DNA of 64,000 nucleotides. It comes from Pseudoduganella ginsengisoli. GTDB taxonomy: Bacteria > Pseudomonadota > Gammaproteobacteria > Burkholderiales > Burkholderiaceae_D. How positions within the stretch are numbered: the first letter of the stretch is position 1; every line of letters starts with the position of its first letter. The position numbers and the translations under genes are program-made. The notes beneath the pieces were generated by a model. That model was not told the origin of the DNA, did no database searches, and saw only the letters and a list, made by a program, of their open reading frames with translations. Location: the NCBI RefSeq assembly GCF_009720865.1, contig NZ_WNLA01000015.1:115701-179700 (forward strand), read 5' to 3'. This document shows, piece by piece, positions 52,659-62,664 of this stretch.

Positions 52659-53572
52659 GCAAGCAACAAACCATCGGCACCGTGATTGCCGCGCATGGCC
52701 GCCACTACCTGGCCACGGCCACCATCCATGGTGAATTGCACCGCCTGCAATGTGTCACACGCGGCAAGAAAACCAATGTGGCCGTGGGCGACCTCGTCAA
52801 ACTGACCATGACGTCCGCCGACCAGGCCGTCATCGATGCGATTGAAGAACGCAAGACCCTGCTGTACCGTTCGGACCAGTATAAATCCAAGCTGCTGGCC
52901 GCCAACGTCACGCAATTGTTCATCGTGGTGGCGACGGAACCCAGCTTTTCCGATGACCTTGTTTCGCGCGCGCTGGTGGCGGCGGAAGCGGCCGGCATCG
53001 AAGTGCGGCTGATCCTCAACAAGACCGACGTGGAAGGCGCGCTGCCGCGCGCCCGCGAACGCTTGCAGGTCTATGCGAAGCTGGGCTATCCCGTGCATGA
53101 AGTGTCGGCCAAGACGCGGCCGGAAGAAACCGTGGCCATATTGCAGCCACTGCTGGCCGGCCACCATTCGATCCTGATCGGCCAGTCCGGCATGGGCAAG
53201 TCGTCGCTGATCAATTTGATCGTGCCGGACGCGGACATCGCAACCCGTGAAATTTCCGAAGCGCTCGATACCGGCAAGCACACGACGACGTTTACGCGCC
53301 TGTACACGATACCCGGCCTGGGCGACGACACGGCGATCATTGATTCGCCCGGCTTCCAGGAATTCGGCCTGTACCATTTAACGGAAGGCATGCTGGAACG
53401 GGCCTTCCGCGACTTCCAGCCTTACCTTGGTGGTTGCAAATTTTATAATTGCCGCCACTTGAGCGAGCCGCAGTGTGCCGTACTGGACGCGGTGGCCAGC
53501 GGCGGCATCGCGAAAATGCGACACGAACTGTATGGACAACTGTTGCACGAGTCGTCACAAACGCTCTATTGA
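52655..53572 (+). CDS. rsgA: Ribosome small-subunit-dependent GTPase A
   Basis: 305 residues after GGAGG. OB-fold head (GTVIAAHGRHYLATATIHGELHRLQCVTRG), then a circularly permuted GTPase: NKTD (G4) comes before the P-loop GQSGMGKSS at about 176-184, and DSPGFQEFG (G3) follows. The zinc knuckle is CKFYNCRHLSEPQCAV. Acts in late 30S ribosome maturation. Confidence 0.95.
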   Translation: MSKQQTIGTVIAAHGRHYLATATIHGELHRLQCVTRGKKTNVAVGDLVKLTMTSADQAVIDAIEERKTLLYRSDQYKSKLLAANVTQLFIVVATEPSFSDDLVSRALVAAEAAGIEVRLILNKTDVEGALPRARERLQVYAKLGYPVHEVSAKTRPEETVAILQPLLAGHHSILIGQSGMGKSSLINLIVPDADIATREISEALDTGKHTTTFTRLYTIPGLGDDTAIIDSPGFQEFGLYHLTEGMLERAFRDFQPYLGGCKFYNCRHLSEPQCAVLDAVASGGIAKMRHELYGQLLHESSQTLY

Positions 53573-53710
53573 CAGCCCCGCCATCCGTTAGCGGTTGCAC
53601 AACTGTCTTATCAGCCATTTAAAAAGGCAATTGCACCTTTCAATGCTGTAGAGCATTATTGGCATAAGAAAGCATTTAATTCCGAGGAGCATCAGCTTAC
53701 AGGGCTGGTT

Positions 53711-56539
53711 ATGGACATGTTCGCGGTAGACGACGAAGTCGCACAGTGGGAAGTGGCGCTGCTCCCGCTGCGTGGCGCTGCGCGTTTGCCGCTGCTGTTG
53801 CCGCTGGCATGGCACATGCGCCAGCGCGACAGCGCCCGCGCCGACCAGCTGGCGGCGGAAGCGCAATCGCTGCTCGGTCCCGATGATGTGGCCGGCCGCG
53901 CCCGTATGCAGCTGGTGCGGGCCGAAGTGCAGTGGCTCAATGGCTCGCTGGACGCGGCCGAAGCGCAGGCACAGCAAGCGTTTGCCACCCTGTGCGCCAG
54001 CGGCGACCATGCCGGCTGTGCGGACGCCCACTGGCTGCAAGCATGGATTGCCATCGACCGGGGCGACCATGGACGGCGCGATACGGAACTGGAACTGGCG
54101 ATGGCGGCGGCGGAAACGGCCGGCGATAGCAAACGCATGCGTATCATCGAAGCCGTGACGGGCCGCTGGGAAATCCTGCGCAATCCGACCGAGTCCCAAT
54201 ACTGGACCGAGCGCCTGATCCACAGCAATGGCCCCGACTTCCGTTTGCTGCCGCCGGATATCGCCACCTGGGTCAACGATTACTTTGGCATTGCATGCAG
54301 CCAGTCCGGCAATTTCGGCACGGCCGCCGGCCATTACATCCAGTGCTATGAAAAAGCGCTGGAAACGGGCCAGCTGCGCGCCGCCATTACTGCCGCCACC
54401 AATATCGGTGAAGACTATACCAACTTGAACAACCATCAGGCATCGCTGGAATGGATGCAGTGCGCGCTGGACTTGTCCCGCCCTACGGGCTGGCCCCGCA
54501 GCGTGGGCGCGAGCCTGATGCATACGGCCGACACCATGCGCCGCCTGGGCCGCATCGAAGCCGCCGAAGAATTGCTGCGCGAAGCGCTGGATATCCTCGC
54601 GCCCATATCCGGTGCGCGCAGCTATGCGATTGCGCTGCAATACCTGGGCGACCTGTCGCTGGATAAAAGCGATTACATGGGGGCGCTTGACGCCTTTACG
54701 CGGCTGGGCGCCCGCGCTGCCGCCCTGCAGCAGGCAGACTTTTTCACGGTGGCGAAACGGGGCCAGGCGCACGCACTGTCCGGCATGGACCGGCCCGAGG
54801 AAGCGCTGGCGGCCGCCCATGAAGCCGTGCGCCTGGCTGCCGAGCAAAACAATGTGTACCACGAGATCCTGGCGCTGCGCGTACTGGCCCTCATCCATCG
54901 CCGCCACCAGTTGCCGGCGCCGGAAGGCATGACGGAGCTCAATGCCAGCCTGCACTACCTGCACAAGGCCATCGCCGTAGGCGCCACCATCGATGGCTAT
55001 ACGCTGCCCGGCGAATTGCTGGACGCCGTGGCGCACGAATATGCGCTGGCCGGCAGTTACCAGCAAGCGTATGAAACGGCGCTGGCCGCGCGCGCCGCGT
55101 GGGACAAGACACACAGCGAAGAAGCCACCAACCGCGCTGTCGCCATGCAAGTGCACCATGAAACGGAACATGCCCGCGCCGAAGGCCAGCATCACCTGGA
55201 ACTGGCGGCGCTTGAGGCGCGCCGCGCGGAATTGCTGCAGCAAACCAGCGCCACCCTGGAGCGCTTATCCGTGATCGGCCAGGAAATCACGGCGCACCTC
55301 GATGCCTCCGCAGTCTTTGACGTGCTGAACCGCCATGTGCAGGCGCTGCTGCCGGCCCACACGTTTGCCATTTACCTGCATGATGCCGCTGCGGCTGCGC
55401 TGCTGCGCGCGTTCGGGCTGGAAGGCGGCGCCCCGTTGCCTACGACCGTGATTGCGCTGGATTCCGCATCGTCGTATTCCGTGCGGGCGCTGCATGAACG
55501 GCGCGAAGTGTATGTGGAAGATTTATCGAAGAGCGACTTTTACAATGCCGTCCCGGGCACGTGCCATAACCTGTCCGGGCTGTATGTGCCGCTGCTGGCC
55601 GGCGACCGGGCGCTGGGCGTCATGACAGTGCAATCGCAAACCGTGTCCGCGTATGGCGAACGGGAGCGGCTGATTTTCCGTACCTTGTGCGCCTATGGCG
55701 CGATTGCGCTGGATAACGCGGAAGCGTACCGCCAATTGCAAAATGCGCAGACGCAGCTGGTGTCGCAAGAAAAGCTGGCGGCGCTGGGCTCGCTGATGGC
55801 AGGTGTCGCGCACGAATTGAATACGCCGATCGGCAACAGCCTGCTCATTGCCAGCACGTTGCAGCAAAAGACCGCTGAAATTGAAACACAGATGAATGGC
55901 GCGGGGCTGCGCCGTTCAGACTTGGCCAACTATATTGCCGACTCTAAAAAGGCGTCGGAACTCGTGATGCGGGGCTTGACCAGCGCGGCCGACCTCGTCA
56001 ACAGCTTCAAGCAGGTGGCTGTGGACCGCACGACGGAACAGCGCCGCATGTTCAATTTGCAGCAAGTCACGCATGAAATCGTGGCCACGATGATGAACCG
56101 CATCCGCAATGCCAACCACGCGATTGAGTATGACGTACCCGACGGCCTGGCGATGGACAGTTATCCGGGGCCGTTTGGCCAGGTGATTGCCAACTTTATC
56201 AATAACGCGCTGCTGCATGCGTTTGAAAACCGGCAGCATGGGCAAATGAAGTTATCCGCCGCTCCGCACGGCGACAACCGCGTCGTCGTCACGTTCAGCG
56301 ACAATGGCAACGGCATCGCACCCAACCATCTAACACGCATTTTCGACCCCTTCTTTACGACGAAACTGGGCCAGGGCGGCAGCGGCCTGGGCCTGTCGAT
56401 CAGCTATAACATCGTCACGTCGCTGCTGGGCGGGCAAATCTCGGTAGCCAGCGGTCCGGACGGCACCACCTTTACGCTGGAGCTGCCCCTGACTGCCCCC
56501 GAGCATGAAGATTCCGGGCCCGCCGCGATTTATCACTGA
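53711..56539 (+). CDS. TPR-GAF sensor histidine kinase
   Basis: 942 residues, cytoplasmic (no signal peptide or membrane helix). The N-terminal ~500 residues are TPR-like helical repeats (MalT/tetratricopeptide style: NIGEDYTNLNNHQASLEWMQ, YLGDLSLDKSDYMGALDAF). A short coiled coil leads to a GAF domain (about 525-665: FDVLNRHVQALLPAHTFAIYL). The HisKA-like H-box LAALGSLMAGVAHELNTPIGN has phospho-acceptor H701. The ATPase domain has N-box NFINNALLHAF and G-boxes DNGNGIAPNH and GSGLGLSISYNIV. No receiver domain and no adjacent response regulator. The start could also be at 53717; the Shine-Dalgarno is weak. Confidence 0.9.
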   Translation: MDMFAVDDEVAQWEVALLPLRGAARLPLLLPLAWHMRQRDSARADQLAAEAQSLLGPDDVAGRARMQLVRAEVQWLNGSLDAAEAQAQQAFATLCASGDHAGCADAHWLQAWIAIDRGDHGRRDTELELAMAAAETAGDSKRMRIIEAVTGRWEILRNPTESQYWTERLIHSNGPDFRLLPPDIATWVNDYFGIACSQSGNFGTAAGHYIQCYEKALETGQLRAAITAATNIGEDYTNLNNHQASLEWMQCALDLSRPTGWPRSVGASLMHTADTMRRLGRIEAAEELLREALDILAPISGARSYAIALQYLGDLSLDKSDYMGALDAFTRLGARAAALQQADFFTVAKRGQAHALSGMDRPEEALAAAHEAVRLAAEQNNVYHEILALRVLALIHRRHQLPAPEGMTELNASLHYLHKAIAVGATIDGYTLPGELLDAVAHEYALAGSYQQAYETALAARAAWDKTHSEEATNRAVAMQVHHETEHARAEGQHHLELAALEARRAELLQQTSATLERLSVIGQEITAHLDASAVFDVLNRHVQALLPAHTFAIYLHDAAAAALLRAFGLEGGAPLPTTVIALDSASSYSVRALHERREVYVEDLSKSDFYNAVPGTCHNLSGLYVPLLAGDRALGVMTVQSQTVSAYGERERLIFRTLCAYGAIALDNAEAYRQLQNAQTQLVSQEKLAALGSLMAGVAHELNTPIGNSLLIASTLQQKTAEIETQMNGAGLRRSDLANYIADSKKASELVMRGLTSAADLVNSFKQVAVDRTTEQRRMFNLQQVTHEIVATMMNRIRNANHAIEYDVPDGLAMDSYPGPFGQVIANFINNALLHAFENRQHGQMKLSAAPHGDNRVVVTFSDNGNGIAPNHLTRIFDPFFTTKLGQGGSGLGLSISYNIVTSLLGGQISVASGPDGTTFTLELPLTAPEHEDSGPAAIYH

Positions 56540-56540
56540 C

Positions 56541-56583
56541 GTAGGCCGGATTACGCGGGCCAAAGCCCGCTATTCCGGCCTAC
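56541..56583. repeat. REP-like nested stem-loop
   Basis: Outer arms GTAGGCCGGA and TCCGGCCTAC and inner arms GCGGGC and GCCCGC are all perfect, with a CAAA apex. It starts two bases after the kinase stop. It is related in end sequence (GTAGG..CCTAC) to the element at 13244-13348. It may act as a terminator or a mobile REP. Confidence 0.7.
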
Positions 56584-56627
56584 ATAACCGGTATAGCAGC
56601 ATTTCCACCATCGTTACAATTTCGCCG

Positions 56628-56633
56628 TATAAT
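56628..56633 (+). promoter_or_regulatory. -10 element of argF
   Basis: Consensus TATAAT, 62 bases ahead of the argF ATG. The -35 region is weak (CCACCA at the 17-base distance). No ARG-box-like operator was identified with confidence. Confidence 0.55.
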
Positions 56634-56695
56634 GTTTTGCTAAGCTGGCGATACAGGCACCCCCGCCTCTGTCGGCGCCCAACTACGTTGTCATT

Positions 56696-57622
56696 ATGTC
56701 TACCGCAAAACCAATCCGGCATTACCTCCAGTTTTCCGACTTGTCGTTGGAAGAATATGAATACGTAATCGAGCGCGCAAACATCATCAAGCGCAAGTTC
56801 AAGAACTATGAGCTGTACCACCCGATGGTGGACCGCACGCTGGTGATGGTGTTCGACAAGAACTCGACCCGCACCCGCCTGTCATTCGAAGCCGGCATGC
56901 ACCAGCTGGGCGGCGCGGCCATTTACCTGAACACGCGCGACAGCCAGCTGGGCCGTGGCGAACCCGTGGAAGACGCCGGCCAGGTAATGTCCCGCATGTG
57001 CGACATCATCATGGTGCGTACCTTTGGCCAGGAAATCATCGAGCGTTTCGCTGCGTATTCGCGCGTGCCTGTGATTAACGGCCTGACCAACGAACACCAC
57101 CCATGCCAGGTGTTTGCCGACATCTTCACGTATTACGAACACCGCGGCCCGATCAAAGGCAAGACGGTAGCGTGGGTGGGCGACGCCAACAATATGCTGT
57201 ACTCGTGGCTGCAAGCCGCGGAAATCTTTGGCTTCCACATGAACGTGTCGACGCCGAAGGGCTACGACATGGATATGAAGCTGGTCAATACCCAGCGCTA
57301 CACGTTTTTTGACAACCCGGCCGATGCCTGCGAAGGCGCCGACCTGGTTAACACCGACGTGTGGACCAGCATGGGTTATGAAGCGGAAAACGCGGCGCGC
57401 CTGAAAGCGTTCGATGGCTGGATCGTCGACAGCGCGAAAATGGCGCGCGCCAAGCCCGATGCGCTGTTCATGCACTGCCTGCCTGCCCACCGCGGCGAAG
57501 AAGTGTCGGCCGACGTCATCGACGGCCCGCAATCGGTGGTGTGGGATGAAGCGGAAAACCGCCTGCATATCCAGAAAGCCCTGATTGAGTTCCTGCTGCT
57601 CGGTCGGCTGGATCAAAAATAA
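56696..57622 (+). CDS. argF: Ornithine carbamoyltransferase
   Basis: 308 residues. Carbamoyl-phosphate motif S57-T-R-T-R61, ornithine/carbamoyl site HPCQVFADI (about 137), WVGDANNMLYSWLQAA, and the catalytic H260-C-L-P263 loop. It makes citrulline from ornithine and carbamoyl phosphate. It is followed 18 bases later by argG, so steps six and seven of arginine synthesis are in one unit. Confidence 0.96.
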   Translation: MSTAKPIRHYLQFSDLSLEEYEYVIERANIIKRKFKNYELYHPMVDRTLVMVFDKNSTRTRLSFEAGMHQLGGAAIYLNTRDSQLGRGEPVEDAGQVMSRMCDIIMVRTFGQEIIERFAAYSRVPVINGLTNEHHPCQVFADIFTYYEHRGPIKGKTVAWVGDANNMLYSWLQAAEIFGFHMNVSTPKGYDMDMKLVNTQRYTFFDNPADACEGADLVNTDVWTSMGYEAENAARLKAFDGWIVDSAKMARAKPDALFMHCLPAHRGEEVSADVIDGPQSVVWDEAENRLHIQKALIEFLLLGRLDQK

Positions 57623-57640
57623 TTTTCTAGAGGAAAAACT

Positions 57641-58873
57641 ATGAGCGATGTAAAAAAAGTCGTCCTCGCCTACTCCGGCGGCCTGGACACCTCCGTGATC
57701 CTGAAATGGCTGCAGGATAACTACAAGTGCGAAATCGTCACCTTCACGGCTGACCTGGGCCAGGGCGAAGAACTGGAACCTGCACGCGCCAAGGCACTGA
57801 AATTCGGCATCAAGCCGGAAAACATTTACATCGATGACGTGCGCGAAGAATTCGTGCGCGACTTCGTGTTCCCGATGTTCCGCGCCAATACCGTGTACGA
57901 AGGCGAATACCTGCTGGGTACGTCGATTGCCCGCCCACTGATCGCCAAGCGCCTGATTGAAATCGCCAACGAGACGGGCGCGGACGCCATCTCGCACGGC
58001 GCGACCGGCAAGGGCAACGACCAGGTGCGTTTCGAACTGGGCGCCTATGCGCTGAAACCAGGCGTGCGCGTGATCGCGCCATGGCGCGAATGGGATTTGC
58101 TGTCCCGCGAAAAACTGTTGAAGTACGCGGAAGACGCGGGCATCGACATCGACATGAAGCACAAGAATGGCGGCGCCCCATACTCGATGGACGCCAACCT
58201 GCTGCACATTTCGTTCGAAGGCCGCCATCTGGAAAACCCCAGCGCGGAAGCCGAAGAATCCATGTGGCGCTGGACCGTGTCGCCGGAAGCGGCGCCGGAC
58301 GCACCGGAATACCTGGACATCGAATTTGAAAAAGGCGACATCGTTGCCCTGAATGGCGTGCGCATGTCGCCCGCCACCGTACTGACCGAACTGAACCGCT
58401 TGGGCGGCAAGCACGGCATCGGCCGCCTGGACCTGGTGGAAAACCGTTACGTTGGCATGAAATCGCGTGGCTGCTACGAAACCCCTGGCGGCACCATCAT
58501 GCTGAAAGCGCACCGCGCCATTGAATCGATCACCTTGGACCGCGAAGTGGCCCACCTGAAAGATGATTTGATGCCACGCTACGCTTCGCTGATCTATAAC
58601 GGCTACTGGTGGGCGCCGGAGCGCGTTGCCCTGCAAACGCTGATCGACCACACGCAGCAGACCGTGAACGGCTGGGTGCGCGTCAAGCTGTACAAAGGCA
58701 ACGTCATTGTCGTGTCGCGCGATTCGAAGACGGATTCGCTGTTCGACCAGACCATCGCCACCTTCGACGAAGACGGCGGCGCCTACAACCAGGCCGATGC
58801 CGGCGGCTTCATCAAGCTGAATGCACTGCGTATGCGTATCGCTGCAAACGCACGCCAAAAGCGCGGCCAGTAA
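57641..58873 (+). CDS. argG: Argininosuccinate synthase
   Basis: 410 residues after AGAGGAAAA. N-type ATP pyrophosphatase P-loop AYSGGLDTS (10-18), ISHGATGKGNDQVRFEL, and SMDANLLHISFEGRHLENP typical of the family. Uses ATP to join citrulline and aspartate. Terminated at 58895-58919. Confidence 0.96.
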   Translation: MSDVKKVVLAYSGGLDTSVILKWLQDNYKCEIVTFTADLGQGEELEPARAKALKFGIKPENIYIDDVREEFVRDFVFPMFRANTVYEGEYLLGTSIARPLIAKRLIEIANETGADAISHGATGKGNDQVRFELGAYALKPGVRVIAPWREWDLLSREKLLKYAEDAGIDIDMKHKNGGAPYSMDANLLHISFEGRHLENPSAEAEESMWRWTVSPEAAPDAPEYLDIEFEKGDIVALNGVRMSPATVLTELNRLGGKHGIGRLDLVENRYVGMKSRGCYETPGGTIMLKAHRAIESITLDREVAHLKDDLMPRYASLIYNGYWWAPERVALQTLIDHTQQTVNGWVRVKLYKGNVIVVSRDSKTDSLFDQTIATFDEDGGAYNQADAGGFIKLNALRMRIAANARQKRGQ

Positions 58874-58894
58874 TCGCTAGCCGCTTGATGCTGG

Positions 58895-58919
58895 GGCCAC
58901 CTTCTGGTGGCCTTTTTTT
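58895..58919 (+). terminator. Rho-independent terminator of argF-argG
   Basis: GGCCACC/GGTGGCC stem with a TTCT loop followed by seven T residues. Confidence 0.93.
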
Positions 58920-58977
58920 ATTGTCCACCGTTTTGTTTTCGCCAGCGCTACACTTTGATATCCATCAAGGAGACATG

Positions 58978-60789
58978 ATGAAAGACTTGCGAATCAAAAC
59001 CAAGCTGGCCGGCGGACTGGGGACGATGATCGTGTTGCTCCTGTTGCTGCTGGCAGTGGCCTACACCAATTTCAACCGTCTGTCCGACGCCAATGAATGG
59101 GACCGCCATACACGCGAAGTCTTGCAAGAGACTGACCAGGTTGCCGTATCCATGCTGCAAATCCAGAATTCCACGCGCGGCTTTGATTTGACGGGGAATG
59201 AATCGCTGGTGGAAACCCTTCCCCACGAAGAAGCATCGCTGCACGCGCACCACGCCAACCTGGTGCGGCTGACCGCCGACAATCCTAACCAGCAGGCACG
59301 CTTGCAGCGCCTGGGTCCGATGTTGACCAGCTGGCTGCAAAACGTCATCCATCCGCAACTGGAGCGGCGCCGCGAATTGAACAAGAAGACTGGCGCTGCC
59401 CTGGCTGCCGTCACGACACAGGAATTGCTGAACAGCGCCCATATCGTGGCTGAAATGCGCAAGCTGATCGACGAAATGAATGACGAAGAAGCCCGCTTGC
59501 TGGCGTCCCGCTCCAATGCCACGCGCGAATTGCAGCTGGCGCAAAAGTGGCTGCTCGGTGGCGGCGGCGCCGTGGTGGCGCTGCTGGCTTCCTTCATCGG
59601 CTGGCTGCTGGGCCGCGCGCTGCTGCAACCGCTGAATACGCTGCTGCTGGCGGTCAGCCGTATCGGCGCGGGGGAACAGGCGGCGCGCGTGCAAGTCGTG
59701 TCCGATGATGAGCTGGGTGAAGTTGGCCATGCGTTCAACCGCATGGCACAGGCGATTCAAGACAACATGCAGCGCGAACAGGCCGCCACCAATGATTTGC
59801 GGGCCAAGGTCGATGCCCTGCTGGCTACCGTATCGAAAGCTGCATTGGGCGATTTGACGGGCAAGATCACTGTCACGGGCGACGACGCCATTGGCCGCCT
59901 GGGCAATGGCTTGGCCACCATGCTCGACAACTTGCGCACCTTGCTGACCAATGTGCAAAAAGCCGGCATCCAGGTCACGACGTCGGCCACGGAAATCGCC
60001 GCCTCGGCCAAGCAGCAGGAAGCCACCGGCGTGGAACAGGCGCAAACCAGCGTGGAAGTATTGGCCACCACCAAGGAAATTTCATCGAATACGCAGCAAT
60101 TGCTGAAGACCATGGAAGATGCAACCTCCGTGGCGGACTACACCACCACGGCCACGGCGGAAGCGCAGGACAATTTGCTGCGCATGGACCAGACCATGCA
60201 GCACATGGTGAGCGCCACGGATTCCATCAATGCCAAGCTGGCGGCCCTGTCGGAAAAAGCCAGCAATATCAACAGCGTGCTGGCCACCATTACCAAGGTG
60301 GCGGACCAGACCAATATCCTGTCGCTGAATGCTGCCATTGAAGCGGAAAAAGCCGGTGAAGCGGGCCGCGGCTTTTCTGTCGTGGCAACGGAAATCCGCC
60401 GCCTGGCAGACCAGACTTCCGTGTCCACATGGGATATCGAACAAATGCTGAAAGAAATGCAGTCCGCAGTCTCCGCCAGCGTCATGGGCATGGACAAGTT
60501 TTCCGAAGAAATCCGCCGCAACGTGGCCGAAGTGCGGCAAGTGGTGGAACAGTTGACGGGCGTGATGAGCCAGGTGCAAAAGCTGGCGCCGCAATTTGAC
60601 GCGGTACTGCAAGGCATGCAGTCGCAAGCGGTGGGCGCGCAGCAAATCTCGGAAACCATGATGCAGTTGAACGATGCCACGCAGCAGGCCGTGGATTCGC
60701 TGAAATCCACCAGTGAAGCCGTGCACCAGCTGCAATTTGCCGCCAATGATTTGCAGTCCAGCGTCGCGACTTTTACCGTCAATTCTTAG
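58978..60789 (+). CDS. Methyl-accepting chemotaxis protein 1
   Basis: 603 residues from the ATG at 58978 (AAGGAG five bases upstream; the ATG at 58975 is the alternative). TM1 about 12-32, a periplasmic helical sensor of about 155 residues resembling CHASE3/four-helix-bundle type (STRGFDLTGNESLVETLP), TM2 about 190-212, HAMP, then the MCP signalling domain with hairpin tip EAGEAGRGFSVVATEIRRLADQTS. The last 1,064 bases are nearly identical to those of the next gene. Its ligand is unknown. Confidence 0.94.
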   Translation: MKDLRIKTKLAGGLGTMIVLLLLLLAVAYTNFNRLSDANEWDRHTREVLQETDQVAVSMLQIQNSTRGFDLTGNESLVETLPHEEASLHAHHANLVRLTADNPNQQARLQRLGPMLTSWLQNVIHPQLERRRELNKKTGAALAAVTTQELLNSAHIVAEMRKLIDEMNDEEARLLASRSNATRELQLAQKWLLGGGGAVVALLASFIGWLLGRALLQPLNTLLLAVSRIGAGEQAARVQVVSDDELGEVGHAFNRMAQAIQDNMQREQAATNDLRAKVDALLATVSKAALGDLTGKITVTGDDAIGRLGNGLATMLDNLRTLLTNVQKAGIQVTTSATEIAASAKQQEATGVEQAQTSVEVLATTKEISSNTQQLLKTMEDATSVADYTTTATAEAQDNLLRMDQTMQHMVSATDSINAKLAALSEKASNINSVLATITKVADQTNILSLNAAIEAEKAGEAGRGFSVVATEIRRLADQTSVSTWDIEQMLKEMQSAVSASVMGMDKFSEEIRRNVAEVRQVVEQLTGVMSQVQKLAPQFDAVLQGMQSQAVGAQQISETMMQLNDATQQAVDSLKSTSEAVHQLQFAANDLQSSVATFTVNS

Positions 60790-60843
60790 CAGCCAAACCC
60801 AGCCGTACATGGCACAATGCGCCTTGTCCTATACGGAGAAGAC

Positions 60844-62658
60844 ATGTTCAACAACCTGAGTATCAAGAAAAAACTGTACCTGGGATTCGGCGCCATTCTC
60901 ATCATCCTGCTGATCTTGCTGACAGTTTCCTACAACAACTTCGTGCGTTTATCGGATGCCGGCAAGTGGGACAGGCACACGGCGGAAGTAAGCCAGACAG
61001 CGGACCATATTGAAAACACGGTGCTGGAAATCCAGGCCGTGGCGCGGGGCTTTTTCTTGAACGGCAATGAGTCGGGTATTGCCGGGCTGCCCCAGTTGGA
61101 GCAAGAGTTGCGCAAGTCCACCGCCAAGTCCGTGGAACTGACTGCGGACAATCCCACGCAAAACAGCCGTTTCCGCCAGCTGGAAGCCATGACGTCCGGC
61201 TGGATCGATAACCACGTCAAAAAACTGGTGGCGCAGCGCCGTGCGCTGGGCGACGCGCCAAATGCAGCGGACCAGATGGGCCACTCCGCGCTGTTGAAGG
61301 ATGCCTTTGCCGCGATTGCGGGCATGAACAAAGTGCTCGATGAGGCATCCGCTGAAGAAGCGCGGCTGGCTGACATTCGCGCAAAAAATACGGCGGCGCT
61401 GCAAGAGAGCATGCTGACGGTGCTGGCTGGCGGCGGCGCGCTGTGCGTGGCGCTGGCTGCCGGGATTGCTTATCTGCTGGTAAAGGCGCTGACGGCGCCG
61501 ATCGGCAATTTGACGCATGCCGTCAGCCGCCTGGCGGCGGGTGAACAAGGCGCGCGCGTGGAAGTGATCTCCGGCGATGAACTGGGCCAGGTCAGCCATG
61601 CGTTCAACCGCATGGCACAGGCGATTCAAGACAACATGCAGCGCGAACAGGCCGCCACCAATGATTTGCGGGCCAAGGTCGATGCCCTGCTGGCTACCGT
61701 ATCGAAAGCTGCATTGGGCGATTTGACGGGCAAGATCACTGTCACGGGCGACGACGCCATTGGCCGCCTGGGCAATGGCTTGTCGACCATGTTCGACAAC
61801 TTGCGCACCTTGCTGACCAATGTGCAAAAAGCCGGCATCCAGGTCACGACGTCGGCCACGGAAATCGCCGCCTCGGCCAAGCAGCAGGAAGCCACCGGCG
61901 TGGAACAGGCGCAAACCAGCGTGGAAGTATTGGCCACCACCAAGGAAATTTCATCGAACACACAGCAATTGCTGAAGACCATGGAAGACGCGACCGCCGT
62001 GGCGGACTACACCACCACGGCCACGGCGGAAGCACAGGACAATTTGCTGCGCATGGACCAGACCATGCAGCACATGGTGAGCGCCACGGATTCCATCAAT
62101 GCCAAGCTGGCGGCCCTGTCGGAAAAAGCCAGCAATATCAACAGCGTGCTGGCCACCATTACCAAGGTGGCGGACCAGACCAATATCCTGTCGCTGAATG
62201 CTGCCATTGAAGCGGAAAAAGCCGGTGAAGCGGGCCGCGGCTTTTCTGTCGTGGCAACGGAAATCCGCCGCCTGGCAGACCAGACTTCCGTGTCCACGTG
62301 GGATATCGAACAAATGCTGAAAGAAATGCAGTCCGCCGTCTCCGCCAGCGTCATGGGCATGGACAAGTTTTCCGAAGAAATCCGCCGCAATGTGGCCGAA
62401 GTGCGGCAAGTGGTGGAACAGTTGACGGGCGTGATGAGCCAGGTGCAAAAGCTGGCGCCGCAATTTGACGCGGTACTGCAAGGCATGCAGTCGCAAGCCG
62501 TGGGCGCGCAGCAAATCACGGAAACCATGATGCAGTTGAACGATGCCACGCAGCAGGCCGTGGATTCGCTGAAATCCACCAGCGAAGCCGTGCACCAGCT
62601 GCAATTTGCCGCCAATGATTTGCAATCGAGTGTCGCAACCTTTGCCGTCAATGTATAA
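60844..62658 (+). CDS. Methyl-accepting chemotaxis protein 2
   Basis: 604 residues from the ATG at 60844 after CGGAGAAG. Same architecture as its neighbour: TM1, CHASE3-like sensor (AVARGFFLNGNESGIAGLPQLEQEL), TM2, HAMP, signalling domain. The sensor half has clearly diverged from MCP 1 while the C-terminal half is almost the same sequence, so the two receptors should use the same cytoplasmic partners but sense different inputs. Confidence 0.94.
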   Translation: MFNNLSIKKKLYLGFGAILIILLILLTVSYNNFVRLSDAGKWDRHTAEVSQTADHIENTVLEIQAVARGFFLNGNESGIAGLPQLEQELRKSTAKSVELTADNPTQNSRFRQLEAMTSGWIDNHVKKLVAQRRALGDAPNAADQMGHSALLKDAFAAIAGMNKVLDEASAEEARLADIRAKNTAALQESMLTVLAGGGALCVALAAGIAYLLVKALTAPIGNLTHAVSRLAAGEQGARVEVISGDELGQVSHAFNRMAQAIQDNMQREQAATNDLRAKVDALLATVSKAALGDLTGKITVTGDDAIGRLGNGLSTMFDNLRTLLTNVQKAGIQVTTSATEIAASAKQQEATGVEQAQTSVEVLATTKEISSNTQQLLKTMEDATAVADYTTTATAEAQDNLLRMDQTMQHMVSATDSINAKLAALSEKASNINSVLATITKVADQTNILSLNAAIEAEKAGEAGRGFSVVATEIRRLADQTSVSTWDIEQMLKEMQSAVSASVMGMDKFSEEIRRNVAEVRQVVEQLTGVMSQVQKLAPQFDAVLQGMQSQAVGAQQITETMMQLNDATQQAVDSLKSTSEAVHQLQFAANDLQSSVATFAVNV

Positions 62659-62664
62659 ACCAGT

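Noticed and set aside
53660..53676. Sigma-54-like TGGCATAAGAAAGCATT before the histidine kinase
   Set aside because: The GC element is one base too close to the GG and TTGC is missing, so spacing and consensus fail.
58609..58977. Extension of the first MCP 123 codons upstream
   Set aside because: It would overlap the end of argG and its terminator. The ATG at 58978 has AAGGAG and opens with a proper membrane anchor.
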